A stretch of DNA of 64,000 nucleotides from Psychrobacillus sp. FSL K6-2836 (GCF_038003085.1 NZ_JBBOOM010000001.1:620001-684000); one strand, 5' to 3'. Counted from the first letter of the stretch, positions 16,912 to 25,836 are shown. Numbers and translations are program-made. The notes: generated by a model from the sequence alone, not told the origin.

Positions 16912-17181
16912 TCAACCAATGTATCTAATTAAATTCTCAAAAATATCTGCTGCATAAGAGGTAACTTGTGAAAGCATCCAAGGACCAAAGAAAACAATAG
17001 CAACTAACACTGCAACAATTTTTGGAACAAATGCAAGTGTTTGTTCTTGGATTTGTGTAGTTGCCTGAAAAATACTTACTGCAAGACCCGTTATTAAAGC
17101 AACTAAAAGAAGAGGACCTGATGCAAGAAGAATGACCCAAATTGCTCGTTCTGCAATTGAAATTACCATTTCATTATTCAA
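16912..17181 (-). CDS. fliQ: Flagellar export gate protein FliQ
   Basis: Small export gate subunit. 89 residues with two membrane helices (about 14-38 and 50-72) and the conserved VSIFQATTQIQEQTLAFVPK segment between them. Start is TTG at 17181 with AGGAG spaced about 10 nt; alignment of MNNEMVISIAERA with known FliQ N-termini supports it. Sits 12 nt after fliP. Confidence 0.97.
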   Translation of the reverse strand: MNNEMVISIAERAIWVILLASGPLLLVALITGLAVSIFQATTQIQEQTLAFVPKIVAVLVAIVFFGPWMLSQVTSYAADIFENLIRYIG

Positions 17182-17193
17182 TACAATCAGCTC

Positions 17194-17859
17194 CTAAAAA
17201 CTTTGTAATATAGACTTCATAACTAAATACCATCCATCTACTAATACAAATAATAATATTTTAAATGGTAGTGAGATCATTACTGGCGGTAACATCATCA
17301 TACCCATAGACATCAGTACGCTCGCTACTATCATATCAATCACTAAAAAAGGGATAAAAATCATAAATCCAATTTGGAATGCTGTTTTAATTTCACTAAG
17401 TGCAAAAGCAGGTACCATAACCGTTAAAGGGATATCCTCGATTGTTTCAGGTCTTTCTGCCTCTGAATATCTTAAGAAAAGTTCCAAATCTTTTTGCCTT
17501 GTATGCTTACTCATGAACTCTTTGAAGGGTCCACTCGCATTTTCATACGCTTGCTCTAAAGTAATATCTTCATTGAACAATGGTGTTAAAGCTTCTTCAT
17601 TTACTTGCTGTAATGTTGGTGCCATGATAAAAAATGTTAAAAATAATGCTAAACCAACTATCACTTGGTTCGGCGGCATTTGATTAGTTGCAAGTGCCGT
17701 ACGAACAAATGATAATATAATTACTATTCTAGCAAATGACGTCATCAATATTAATATACTAGGAGCTAAAGATAAGACCGTAAGCAATAGCATTAATTTT
17801 ATAGATGTGGAGAGATTTGATGGATCGCTGTCCGAGAAAAACTGGACAAATTCATTCAT
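17194..17859 (-). CDS. fliP: Flagellar export gate protein FliP
   Basis: Core export gate subunit, pentameric in the channel. 221 residues with four predicted membrane helices; conserved SFARIVIILSFVR, PPNQVIVGLALFLTFF and SMGMMMLPPVMISLPFKI. Unlike some FliP proteins it has no obvious long cleavable signal peptide. ATG at 17859 with GGAG upstream inside the fliO 3' end (8-nt overlap). Confidence 0.98.
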   Translation of the reverse strand: MNEFVQFFSDSDPSNLSTSIKLMLLLTVLSLAPSILILMTSFARIVIILSFVRTALATNQMPPNQVIVGLALFLTFFIMAPTLQQVNEEALTPLFNEDITLEQAYENASGPFKEFMSKHTRQKDLELFLRYSEAERPETIEDIPLTVMVPAFALSEIKTAFQIGFMIFIPFLVIDMIVASVLMSMGMMMLPPVMISLPFKILLFVLVDGWYLVMKSILQSF

Positions 17860-18538
17860 TGTTATCGCGCTCCTTCGTCTTCCAATCCTTTAATACTTTA
17901 CTACGGTCTTTTTGAATTTCTTGTAATCTTTTCTGAAAGGTCTCATTAAACGAAGGTTCTTTACCTTCACTCTTCTTTCTTGAAGTTCCTTTCGCTCCCA
18001 AGCGACCAATTAGCTCAGATATGTACGGAATATTTTTTCCAATGTCTACTTTTTCTTCATATATCTTAGTTAGGTTTTCTATTTCTGCTGGATCAGTTAT
18101 TTCTTTTAACAAAGTAATGTCTTCTCCAATACCAACTAAAAATATGGAATTACCTACTTGCATTAGCTGTAACGATTTTCCTTGTCCAACTCCGACCCCA
18201 CCTAGATTTTGAATAAGCTGATTAGTTTGAAAGGTTTTGTTTCTGCTATTTACAAAACGAAGTAATCCATAAAGTAGGGCAATAACAAATAAAAGTGCAA
18301 AAATCATTTTAATATAATCCCAAGCAGTAACAGAAACACCCTCAGAAACGGGTTCTTCAGTCGTTTCTGGAGTTTCTTCTATATTAGCCTCTGACTCTTT
18401 TTTGCTATTCACATCATTGTTTTGCTTCTTTAAGTAATCGTCTACACTTTCATTCGAATCCGATTCTGCTCTTACATCTAGCTGAATTCCAAAAGTTAAT
18501 AATAAAATTACACTTAATACGAGGGGGAATTTCCTCAT
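17852..18538 (-). CDS. fliO: FliO (formerly FliZ) flagellar biosynthesis protein
   Basis: Membrane protein that supports FliP assembly. 228 residues: signal peptide (about 1-24, ending near VRAES), an acidic extracytoplasmic stretch with many Asn/Glu/Ser (about 25-72), a membrane helix (about 76-97), then a FliO-type cytoplasmic domain (about 105-165) containing LMQVGNSIFLVGIGEDITLLKEI, and a basic tail. Gram-positive FliO proteins have this longer N-terminus. ATG at 18538 lies 7 nt after the cheY stop. Confidence 0.94.
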   Translation of the reverse strand: MRKFPLVLSVILLLTFGIQLDVRAESDSNESVDDYLKKQNNDVNSKKESEANIEETPETTEEPVSEGVSVTAWDYIKMIFALLFVIALLYGLLRFVNSRNKTFQTNQLIQNLGGVGVGQGKSLQLMQVGNSIFLVGIGEDITLLKEITDPAEIENLTKIYEEKVDIGKNIPYISELIGRLGAKGTSRKKSEGKEPSFNETFQKRLQEIQKDRSKVLKDWKTKERDNNE

Positions 18539-18545
18539 AATATCA

Positions 18546-18908
18546 TTACCCTAATGCTTTGGAGATTGCTTCAATTACACGGTCAGCTTGGAATGGTTTT
18601 ACGATGAAATCTTTTGCTCCCGCTTGGATTGCATCAATTACCATAGCTTGTTGACCCATAGCAGAGCACATAATAATAGTAGCAGTTGGATCTTTTGCTT
18701 TAATCTCTTTTAAAGCAGCAATACCATCCATCTCTGGCATTGTAATATCCATCGTTACTAAATCCGGTTTAAGCTCATTATACTTTTCAATTGCTTGAAC
18801 GCCATCTCCAGCTTCTCCTACTACTTCAAAACCATTTTTACTTAAAATATCCTTAATCATCATTCTCATAAATGCTGCATCGTCTACTATTAAAATTCTT
18901 TTCGACAT
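18546..18908 (-). CDS. cheY: Chemotaxis response regulator CheY
   Basis: Single-domain receiver that, once phosphorylated by CheA, binds FliM/FliY at the motor. 120 residues with the acidic pocket Asp9-Asp10, phospho-acceptor Asp54 (VTMDITMPEMDG) and Lys104 (FIVKPF). Strong GGAGGAG upstream of ATG 18908. It lies between fliY and fliO inside the structural genes, the Bacillus arrangement. Confidence 0.98.
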   Translation of the reverse strand: MSKRILIVDDAAFMRMMIKDILSKNGFEVVGEAGDGVQAIEKYNELKPDLVTMDITMPEMDGIAALKEIKAKDPTATIIMCSAMGQQAMVIDAIQAGAKDFIVKPFQADRVIEAISKALG

Positions 18909-18927
18909 AGTATATCTCCTCCAGTGC

Positions 18928-20088
18928 TTATCTTAAATTATTTATACGTTCTGCTTGACTTAAAATATCTGTAATTCGAACACCAAAATTCTCATCAATA
19001 ACAACTACTTCACCTTTGGCTATATGTCGATTGTTGACAAGAATATCTACAGGCTCTCCAGCCAGTTTGTCGAGTTCAATAATGGAGCCACTTGTTAGTT
19101 CCAAAATCTCTTTTACAGTTCTCTTAGTACGACCTAATTCTACTGTTACTTGGAGGGGAATATCAAGTAGTAAATTTAAATTTCTTGACTCATTTTGCGA
19201 CAAACTTGGTGACTCGAAACTCGCAAATTGAGCTTGCTGAACTTCCACAGGTGGTGGTTGTGGTCGTGAATGTTGCTGACTATACTGCACCTGTGGTGGT
19301 GCTTCAGGTGTTTGTTGTGTTTGCATAGTTGGCTGCTGTTGAACCGGCGCCTGATATACTTTTTCTTCTGTAATAGTAGCAGCTACTTCTGGTTCCTCTT
19401 CACCTATTAATGACTTCACTAAGTTCAACCCAAATTCTAATGGCAATAATTGCATTATATTAGAATCTATTAACTCTCCAATTTTAAGACGGAAAGATAT
19501 TTTAATAAGTAATTCATCTTCAGGAATGGCGTCTGTTCCTTCACCCTGTATCAAATTCATAAGATCGATGGTAGGTGGTGAAATATCTACTTTTTTATTG
19601 AAGACAGTAGACATAGACGTAGCGGCTGAACCCATCATTTGGTTCATTGCTTCTTGAACTGCGCTTAACTGAATCTCGCTAAGCTCTGGCTTTGGATCTA
19701 AACCATCTCCACCAAGCATTAAGTCCGCGATAATGGCAGCATCTGACTGTTTTATAACGAGAAGATTCATACCTATAAGTCCAGCGGTATATTGTACCTG
19801 TATAGCTACATACGGATGAGGGAACTCTTCATTTAGTTTACTGCGGTTAATCATACTAATATTCGGTGTAGTAATATCTACTTTTTGTCCTAAAAGGGAA
19901 GAAAGGGCTGTAGCTGAACTACCAAATGAAATGTTACCGATTTCCCCAAGAGTATCCTGAGCAAAGGAATCCAAATAGTCTTCTACATTTATGATATCCG
20001 TAACATCCTCTTTCGTACTTTCCTCATTTATATTCGTTCCTCTAAGGAGGGCCTCAATTTCTTCTTGGGAGAGCATATCATCACTCAT
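18928..20088 (-). CDS. fliY: Flagellar switch protein FliY (CheC-like phosphatase plus FliN domain)
   Basis: C-ring protein combining a CheY-P phosphatase core with a FliN-type C-terminus. N-terminal CheY-P-binding peptide (DDMLSQEEIEALLRG), CheC-like domain (about 38-230) with the paired Glu/Asn motifs LGEIGNISFG and VQEAMNQMMG, a Gln/Pro-rich linker (about 240-300), and a FliN/SpoA domain (about 308-380). In the second motif the usual Glu-Leu-Gly-Asn reads EAMNQM, so Glu and Asn remain. Three ATG codons are in a row; the third (20088, 386 residues) is best spaced from GGAG. Overlaps the fliM end. Confidence 0.96.
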   Translation of the reverse strand: MSDDMLSQEEIEALLRGTNINEESTKEDVTDIINVEDYLDSFAQDTLGEIGNISFGSSATALSSLLGQKVDITTPNISMINRSKLNEEFPHPYVAIQVQYTAGLIGMNLLVIKQSDAAIIADLMLGGDGLDPKPELSEIQLSAVQEAMNQMMGSAATSMSTVFNKKVDISPPTIDLMNLIQGEGTDAIPEDELLIKISFRLKIGELIDSNIMQLLPLEFGLNLVKSLIGEEEPEVAATITEEKVYQAPVQQQPTMQTQQTPEAPPQVQYSQQHSRPQPPPVEVQQAQFASFESPSLSQNESRNLNLLLDIPLQVTVELGRTKRTVKEILELTSGSIIELDKLAGEPVDILVNNRHIAKGEVVVIDENFGVRITDILSQAERINNLR

Positions 20089-21079
20089 CATCATCCTCTC
20101 CTCCTTTCACTGTTTCAATGACTTGGACAGCCATTCGTTTTTTTAGTTTACCAGGTTGACCTATAAATTTAGGAATACCTCCAACTTTAACTGTTAGTGG
20201 GTCATCAATTTTAGTATTTAACTGAATGACGTCTCCTAACTGTAAATACAAGAGATCTTCCATCGATATATCCGTTGTCCCAATCTCTGCAACAATAGGA
20301 ATTTCTGCTGCTTTTACACGTTTTTTTAGAACTGCTAGCTGTTCTGGTGATACTTCTTTTTTATTTGTTTGCATCCAGTAACGTACAGATAAGTTAGGAA
20401 CAATTGGTTCCAACACTACATGTGGGATACAAATATTGATCATTCCACTTGTTTCACCAATAATAGTATTAAAAGATATAACAACTACAGTTTCATTTGG
20501 AGAAATCATTTGTAAAAATTGCGGGTTTACTTCTAGCTCTGTAAGTATCGGATCAATATCCGCAATATTTACCCATGCTTCTCGTAAATTATCAAAAGAA
20601 CGTTCAAATAAATTTGTCATTATCTTCGTTTCAATTTCTGTTAGATTAGTCGCTTTTGTATGTGCTTGTCCTTTGCCTCCCATCATTAAATCTAGCATGG
20701 AATATGCAATATTCGGATTTATCTCCATCAGAATATTCCCTTCTAGTGGTGGAACTTCAAACACATTGATCAATGTCATATGTGGTACCGAACGAACAAA
20801 CTCTTCAAACGGTATTTGATCGACTGATACGACCGAAATTTGTACATATGTTCTTAACTGGGCAGAAAAAAATGTAGTTAATAGACGAGCAAAGTTCTCA
20901 TGGATTCTCGTTAAACTTCGAATCTGATCTTTGGAAAAGCGAAGTGCTCTTTTAAAGTCATACGTCCTTACTTTTCTAGCCTCTTGTTCACTTTTCATCT
21001 CGTCTGCTGTCATTTCTCCTGTTGAAAGTGCACTTAACAAAGCATCTATTTCTGATTGAGATAATATATCTCCTGCCAA
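20081..21079 (-). CDS. fliM: Flagellar motor switch protein FliM
   Basis: C-ring component that receives CheY-P and sets rotation direction. N-terminal CheY-binding peptide DILSQSEIDALLSAL, middle CheC-like domain, C-terminal SpoA domain (about 250-325). The frame opens at ATG 21094, but a GGAGGTG lies 6 nt before TTG at 21079, and that start gives 332 residues, the family's usual size, with an N-terminus aligning to known FliM; TTG is therefore preferred. Its last codons overlap fliY. Confidence 0.96.
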   Translation of the reverse strand: MAGDILSQSEIDALLSALSTGEMTADEMKSEQEARKVRTYDFKRALRFSKDQIRSLTRIHENFARLLTTFFSAQLRTYVQISVVSVDQIPFEEFVRSVPHMTLINVFEVPPLEGNILMEINPNIAYSMLDLMMGGKGQAHTKATNLTEIETKIMTNLFERSFDNLREAWVNIADIDPILTELEVNPQFLQMISPNETVVVISFNTIIGETSGMINICIPHVVLEPIVPNLSVRYWMQTNKKEVSPEQLAVLKKRVKAAEIPIVAEIGTTDISMEDLLYLQLGDVIQLNTKIDDPLTVKVGGIPKFIGQPGKLKKRMAVQVIETVKGGEDDDE

Positions 21080-21109
21080 TCTGCCCACCTCCATTTTAAA
21101 AGAATAACT

Positions 21110-21541
21110 TTATTGTATAATATAAGAAGTAATATAAACTTGTTGAATTTCTCCATTATCCATTAGCTCGCCAATTTTTGTTTTTAATGCTGATTCAAAC
21201 ATTGCTTTACCATCTTTACCCTCTAATTCTTCAGGAGTCAATTCAGATAGTTCAGTAATCACAATATTATTCACTTGAAAATCCCGTTTAGTTAACTCTT
21301 CCGCAGCCTTTTTACTATCTGTTTGAACCTTTAAAGAAATGCGGATAAATTTATTCGACGCAAGATTGGTAGTGATTTCTGGTATATCTACAGAGGATTC
21401 GATAATTTGATCAATTGTCGGCCCCTTATTTTCGTCTGATTTGTTTAATTGCATAACTAATAGCAAAACGACTACCCCTACTAACGTAATCGAAACTAAA
21501 ATTATAAGCATAATGGTTAATAGTTTATTTTTACTCTTCAT
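21110..21541 (-). CDS. fliL: Flagellar basal body-associated protein FliL
   Basis: Single-pass membrane protein associated with the stator/basal body, affecting motor output. ATG at 21541 (143 residues) has AGAGGTG 6 nt upstream; GTG at 21550 is in frame but less well placed. Membrane helix at about 7-30, then a periplasmic-side domain with VDIPEITTNLAS and the C-terminal IQQVYITSYIIQ typical of FliL. The start lies within the swrD 3' end, so the two are coupled. Confidence 0.95.
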   Translation of the reverse strand: MKSKNKLLTIMLIILVSITLVGVVVLLLVMQLNKSDENKGPTIDQIIESSVDIPEITTNLASNKFIRISLKVQTDSKKAAEELTKRDFQVNNIVITELSELTPEELEGKDGKAMFESALKTKIGELMDNGEIQQVYITSYIIQ

Positions 21542-21752
21542 CTTGTTCACCTCTTATATGCGGGTTCGATAATATATGTACTTCTTTGTAATACTGAGAA
21601 ATTTTGAAGTGTACCTCTTCCCTAGATTCCAACGCTACATATTTATGACCATTTGTGAGTGTAATCGTTGTGTCTGGGAAAGACTCCACTGTCTCTATGT
21701 ACAGAGCATTTAACGAAAACTCCTTACCGTTTAATCGAGTTAGATTAATCAT
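21531..21752 (-). CDS. swrD: SwrD/FlbD family flagellar protein
   Basis: Small protein that in B. subtilis raises flagellar motor power and is needed for swarming. 73 residues from ATG 21752: MINLTRLNGKEFSLNALYIETVE and PDTTITLTNGHKYVALES match the FlbD family. The ATG has no SD next to it; GGGAGGG lies about 35 nt upstream with a 6-bp GC hairpin between them, so initiation may need the hairpin to fold. An in-frame TTG at 21785 adjoins that SD too closely and would add 11 non-conserved residues. Confidence 0.92.
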   Translation of the reverse strand: MINLTRLNGKEFSLNALYIETVESFPDTTITLTNGHKYVALESREEVHFKISQYYKEVHILSNPHIRGEQDEE

Positions 21753-21755
21753 AAT

Positions 21756-21786
21756 GAAGGGCCGGGACACATAGGAACGGCCCAAC
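21756..21786 (-). promoter_or_regulatory. Hairpin between a distant SD and the swrD start
   Basis: Minus strand GGGCCG/CGGCCC, perfect 6-bp GC stem with a 13-nt loop. A strong SD (AAAGGGAGGG) lies just upstream and TTCATT-ATG just downstream; folding would bring SD and ATG to about normal spacing. AAGGG of the SD can alternatively pair with CCCTT after the stem. Functional role inferred. Confidence 0.55.
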
Positions 21787-21818
21787 CCTCCCTTTCAAAT
21801 AAATTTAAGATTTATAGA

Positions 21819-22802
21819 TTAACGTTTTAAATTGATTAACTCTTCTAAAATAGAATCCGAAGTTGTGATAATACGAGTATTCGCTTGGAAACCACGTTGT
21901 GCAACGATCATGTCTGTGAACTCTTCAGATAAATCTACGTTGGACATTTCTAGGAAACCAGAGTTGACTGATCCAACACCTTCTTTAGTTGCAACTTGAT
22001 TTAAAGGTGTTCCAGAGTTCGGTGACTCTTGAAAATAATTTGAACCCGCTTTGGTTAGTCCACCTGCATTTGGAAACTTCGCCATTACTAGTTGCCCAGC
22101 CCATTTTAGCGTGCCTCCTGCATCAACAAATGTTACTGTTCCATCTTGAGCAATACTCATGCTTTGAGCATTTGTCGGAATCCGAATTGGAGTATACTCA
22201 ATACCTGTTCCATTAACAGGAACGGTGTCATCACTAAAACCATCTACATCAGGAACTACTAGATTACCAGTCGCATCTGGGTTTGCAACAACATCTTTTG
22301 CGTTTGGATAATCCGTCGCAACATTGGCTGGATCCCCGTCCCATCCAGAAACTGCAGCACCAACCACAAACTTCCCATCAGAGTTAATTAAGTATCCATT
22401 ACCATCCATATAAAAATTTCCTGCTCTTGTATAAAGAGGATTAGTAAATTCACCCTCACCTGTTGTTGGATCTACTCCTACTCCATCTGCCACAATGAAG
22501 AATCCGTCTCCAGAAATCGCCAAGTCTAAAGTGTTCCCTGTAGATTGCATAGAACCACCAGAGTGAATTGTGTCAATAGCAGATAACTGTGCTCCCAATC
22601 CAACTTGCTTGGCATTTACTCCTCCTCGACTATCAGTACCAGCTGATGCCCCAGCTGTTGTTTGTGAAATCAAATCTTTAAAAATAGTACGTCCCTTTTT
22701 AAACCCATAAGTGTTTACATTGGAGATATTGTTACCTATTACGTCTAATTTCGTTTGGAAATTTTTCATGCCAGAAATACCTGAATACAATGAGCGAATC
22801 AT
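21819..22802 (-). CDS. flgE: Flagellar hook protein FlgE
   Basis: Hook subunit of the Gram-positive type (in old Bacillus literature also called FlgG). N-terminal rod/hook motif LDVIGNNISNVNTYGFKKGR and the matching C-terminal helix EEFTDMIVAQRGFQANTRII form the D0 core. 327 residues is longer than the about 264 I recall for B. subtilis; the extra length is a Gly/Asp/Pro-rich central part (about 140-215), probably a surface-exposed domain. ATG at 22802 with GGGAG upstream. Secreted through the flagellar export apparatus. Confidence 0.95.
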   Translation of the reverse strand: MIRSLYSGISGMKNFQTKLDVIGNNISNVNTYGFKKGRTIFKDLISQTTAGASAGTDSRGGVNAKQVGLGAQLSAIDTIHSGGSMQSTGNTLDLAISGDGFFIVADGVGVDPTTGEGEFTNPLYTRAGNFYMDGNGYLINSDGKFVVGAAVSGWDGDPANVATDYPNAKDVVANPDATGNLVVPDVDGFSDDTVPVNGTGIEYTPIRIPTNAQSMSIAQDGTVTFVDAGGTLKWAGQLVMAKFPNAGGLTKAGSNYFQESPNSGTPLNQVATKEGVGSVNSGFLEMSNVDLSEEFTDMIVAQRGFQANTRIITTSDSILEELINLKR

Positions 22803-22889
22803 TTAATTTTTCTCCCTTCAATTTGCGTGCTAGCTTCAATCAGTCGGCTGCACATAGCATCCTTTACAGGTCCTGCTATAATTTATTTG

Positions 22890-23270
22890 TTAGTTCAGTA
22901 CGATTGTACCGTCAATATTTGTGAATAATTGGTTTTTCGCTTCCGTGCGATTCATTGCAGTAATGACAGTGGAATTTTTTGCACTGACGATTAATGCTGC
23001 TTGATCCATCAATACAAGTGAGTCGTTCACACCTTTAGAGCGTGCTTCTGATACCTTTTCACTTACTATTTGCCATTCTGCATCTGAAATATAAATATTT
23101 CTTTCTTGTAAACGTTGGTTTGCATGTTTACTTACCTTTAGTTCTGTTTTTACAGATGCTTCCTGTAAATGCTGTAAGAAAGATTGTTTAGTTGAAGCTA
23201 CTTTGCTTGATGTGATTGGTTGACGGATAGTAGTTTGCAGCGGAACACGATTTATCGATATGTTATCCAT
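22890..23270 (-). CDS. Flagellar operon protein, TIGR02530-like
   Basis: 126 residues, soluble. The conserved part LKVSKHANQRLQERNIYISDAEWQIV followed by a LVLMDQAALIVSAKNSTVITAM-like segment matches what I recall of the flagellar operon family TIGR02530, found between flgD and flgE in Bacillus and Clostridium. Function unproven; a hook-assembly or regulatory role is plausible from position. ATG at 23270 with GGAG spaced 8 nt. Confidence 0.85.
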   Translation of the reverse strand: MDNISINRVPLQTTIRQPITSSKVASTKQSFLQHLQEASVKTELKVSKHANQRLQERNIYISDAEWQIVSEKVSEARSKGVNDSLVLMDQAALIVSAKNSTVITAMNRTEAKNQLFTNIDGTIVLN

Positions 23271-23285
23271 TGCAATTCTCCGTTC

Positions 23286-23990
23286 TTATTTACTTATTGA
23301 AGTAATTTGATCTGCCGTAATGGAAGTACCATCACTTAAGTTATACACGATATTTCCATCTTTTTTGCTAACTGATTCAACTGTAGCTGTAGTTTCAGTT
23401 GGCTTTTCAGTTTCCTCTTCAGTAGCTTCTGTTTCAGTATTATCTGTTTCCGGTTTGACAGGAATATAACTAACTGTCTTACCTATTAACATACTTGCCT
23501 CTACTAAACTATTAGAATTAGAACTTGAACTATCTGATAGAACTTCTGAAATATTACCTGGTGAAATTACCTTACCATCTGCTAAAGTGAATTCTACGCT
23601 ACCTCCTACAAACTTTATCCCTGTAATAGTACCAGTACCTTCGTTTATAATTGGATTACCTTTGTCATCTTTTTCGTCTGTCACTTCATGCCATTTTACG
23701 TCTTTACCAACAAAGTTACTAAATTCAATCATTTGACTTTGCTCTTGAACTGCAGCAAATTCTTGAAATGCTGTAGTTAAATTTGTCATTTGCTCTAAAG
23801 AAGAGAATTGCGCCATCTGTGCGATAAATTGTGAGTCATCCATCGGTTTTGTCGGGTCCTGGTTTTGAAGTTGTGTCATTAGAATTTTTAAAAATGCATC
23901 TTTACCTAATGTACTATTCCCAGTTGTAGTAGTTTTTTTTGCCTGATTTGATAAATACATACTGTCTGAAATTTTAGACATTTCAGCCAT
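23286..23990 (-). CDS. flgD: Hook capping protein FlgD with a duplicated C-terminal module
   Basis: Scaffold needed to polymerise the hook. The conserved N-terminal region (about 27-75) has [20 protein letters not shown] and [14 protein letters not shown]. After that two related modules of about 55 residues follow: one from [11 protein letters not shown] to [16 protein letters not shown], the second from [11 protein letters not shown] to [16 protein letters not shown], separated by an acidic Glu/Thr-rich insertion. This makes the protein 234 residues, well above the about 140 I recall for B. subtilis FlgD. ATG at 23990 with GGAGGT. Confidence 0.95.
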   Translation of the reverse strand: MAEMSKISDSMYLSNQAKKTTTTGNSTLGKDAFLKILMTQLQNQDPTKPMDDSQFIAQMAQFSSLEQMTNLTTAFQEFAAVQEQSQMIEFSNFVGKDVKWHEVTDEKDDKGNPIINEGTGTITGIKFVGGSVEFTLADGKVISPGNISEVLSDSSSSNSNSLVEASMLIGKTVSYIPVKPETDNTETEATEEETEKPTETTATVESVSKKDGNIVYNLSDGTSITADQITSISK

Positions 23991-23993
23991 AGC

Positions 23994-25199
23994 TTAGACC
24001 TCCATTTCCTCCAAATAATCTTGAAATGTAAACGGTTCTTCCAACTCTTCATTATTATTTTCTTGTTGTTGCTGCTGCTGTTCTTGTTGTTTAAATGACT
24101 GTTGGAAGTCCTGGTTCTTTTCTTGTCTAATATCTTGCAAAGCTTGTGTTATTTCTAGCTTCTCCAGCTGAATATTTTGACTTGCAAAACCTTGCCTCAA
24201 TTGACTTGAGTTAGAATCTAACATTTCTTTTCCTAATGCTGTTGATGCTAATATTTTTGCTGTCAGCATACCATCTTTTTGAATCAATTCAATTCGAATT
24301 GTACCAAGTTGCTCAGGAAATAGTTTTAGCACAAGTCTGTTTGCTCCACCTGCTTGTCCAAACTGTACACGGTTCATCACTTTTTGCAATTCTTTAATGA
24401 ATTCTTCTGATTGCGCAGCCTTCTCTGTTGGTAATGTCATAGAAACTGATTCTACTTTAGTTTGAATCACTGTAGTAGTACCGCCTTGTACATTTGTTGT
24501 GATTTCTTTCGTTTCAGTAACTATCTCTGGTTGAACAGAGTGAGCAGTTTGTTTGACTACCATTTGAGTTTGAATAATCGGTTGTTTTAAGACTTGCGGT
24601 GACGCAGATGTATCATTTGTAGAGATTTTACCTACAGTTCCCTTCACATTTTCAAGCAACTGTTTTATATCAAATAGTGTGGATTCTTCTTTAATCGTTA
24701 AATCCGATTTGTTTCCGATTAACTGCACCGTTTTTAGTAGCTCCATAGCTTGTTTGGCATCAACAGGATTGCTCGGTCCATGTCCGTTAAGTGAAGAAAT
24801 GATTGCATCTATAATCTTAGTTGCTTGTTCATTTATACCGGCAAGTAAATCCCAAACATTCGACTCTAGTAGTTCTTCATTGAGTTCTGATTCACTCTCA
24901 GTACCTAATAGTTTTTCTAAAAGACCTTTTAATTCCTTAGGATTAACTGCTACTTCCTCTGACCCAAGTATTGATTCAAGTTCTTCTAAAGAATTTACAT
25001 TAAGAATTGCTAGCAAATCTTGCAGTACATTTCCTTCAGCTCTTGCTTGTGGTACAGCAGTTGGTTGTATTTGTGAATTAGATAAAATTTGTCCAAATAC
25101 CGAACCGAATTTTTGACTATTATTCAATGTTGTTTGTATTTTACCGCTTGTTTGAATAGCAGCCTTTACATTTGCATTGACGGGCATTGCGATATTCAC
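23994..25199 (-). CDS. fliK: Flagellar hook-length control protein FliK
   Basis: Secreted ruler that measures hook length and triggers the FlhB switch. About 401 residues from GTG 25199, which is spaced 11 nt from GGAGG; the in-frame GTG at 25211 overlaps that site and is unlikely. Long low-complexity N-terminal and central part, then the conserved Flg_hook domain (about 270-365) with ANRLVLKLFPEQLGTIRIEL and TAKILASTALGKEML, and a Gln-rich tail (QQQQQQ) ending in acidic residues. Spacing to flgD is 3 nt. Confidence 0.94.
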   Translation of the reverse strand: MNIAMPVNANVKAAIQTSGKIQTTLNNSQKFGSVFGQILSNSQIQPTAVPQARAEGNVLQDLLAILNVNSLEELESILGSEEVAVNPKELKGLLEKLLGTESESELNEELLESNVWDLLAGINEQATKIIDAIISSLNGHGPSNPVDAKQAMELLKTVQLIGNKSDLTIKEESTLFDIKQLLENVKGTVGKISTNDTSASPQVLKQPIIQTQMVVKQTAHSVQPEIVTETKEITTNVQGGTTTVIQTKVESVSMTLPTEKAAQSEEFIKELQKVMNRVQFGQAGGANRLVLKLFPEQLGTIRIELIQKDGMLTAKILASTALGKEMLDSNSSQLRQGFASQNIQLEKLEITQALQDIRQEKNQDFQQSFKQQEQQQQQQENNNEELEEPFTFQDYLEEMEV

Positions 25200-25231
25200 G
25201 TTTAAATTCACCTCCCTTCAAATAGAAATAA

Positions 25232-25828
25232 TTACTTCGTCATCAATTCTGTATACTTTGCAGCATCCTCTGGTGTCATTTTTTCATAAATGCTCGCCAC
25301 TGTATCTGGCTTAAGGCTTGTTAAGATACGTAAAGCCTCTGCATCACTCATTTTAGTTATTACTGGAGCTGCTGTTTTTGCAGACATTTTTTCAAAGGTA
25401 GAAACGATTTCTGCATAATCACGTTTGGCACTCTCTTGGTCTCTTGTTAATGTTGCAATTTCATCTAATAATCGTTCTTGTTCTATTAGGAGTGCTTCTT
25501 TTTCCGTTGCTGAATTATCTAGTTCTGTTTGAACTTTGTCGATTTGTGCTTCTTTTTCTTGTATTTCCGCTTGTAAAGATACAACTCTTTCTTCTAATAC
25601 ATCCGTTTTTTTGTCTTCTGTAAAAACCTGTTCCTCAGTAAAACCAGCTAACTCTTTAGCTTTTTCAAAAACATTTATATTTGCTATTTGGGCAATTACT
25701 AGTATGAGAAGTAAAGCAAATAAAAAAGGAATAATAAACAAATAAAAAAACATTTTTATTTTACTTATACTTTTTGTTTCATTACTATTTTGTTCAATGC
25801 TTTTATTTGATTTGTTCCGTTTAGCCAC
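25232..25828 (-). CDS. ylxF: YlxF, flagellar MotE-type protein
   Basis: Membrane-anchored coiled-coil protein encoded beside fliJ and fliK. About 198 residues from GTG 25828 (AGGTGAG upstream); the open frame begins with another GTG at 25840. Basic N-terminus, membrane helix at about 25-47, long coiled coil (about 70-140) of Glu/Gln/Leu, and a C-terminal segment (about 150-195) with MSDAEALRILTSLKPDTVASIYEKMTPEDAAKYTELM, the MgtE_N-like fold found in MotE/YlxF proteins. Likely a chaperone or basal-body stabiliser; exact role unproven. Confidence 0.9.
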   Translation of the reverse strand: MAKRNKSNKSIEQNSNETKSISKIKMFFYLFIIPFLFALLLILVIAQIANINVFEKAKELAGFTEEQVFTEDKKTDVLEERVVSLQAEIQEKEAQIDKVQTELDNSATEKEALLIEQERLLDEIATLTRDQESAKRDYAEIVSTFEKMSAKTAAPVITKMSDAEALRILTSLKPDTVASIYEKMTPEDAAKYTELMTK

Positions 25829-25836
25829 GCTTCTAC

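Noticed and set aside
21753-21776. Seven-codon leader peptide (MCPGPSL) ending at the swrD start
   Set aside because: ATG lies inside the hairpin loop about 14 nt from the SD; too weak to call without ribosome data.
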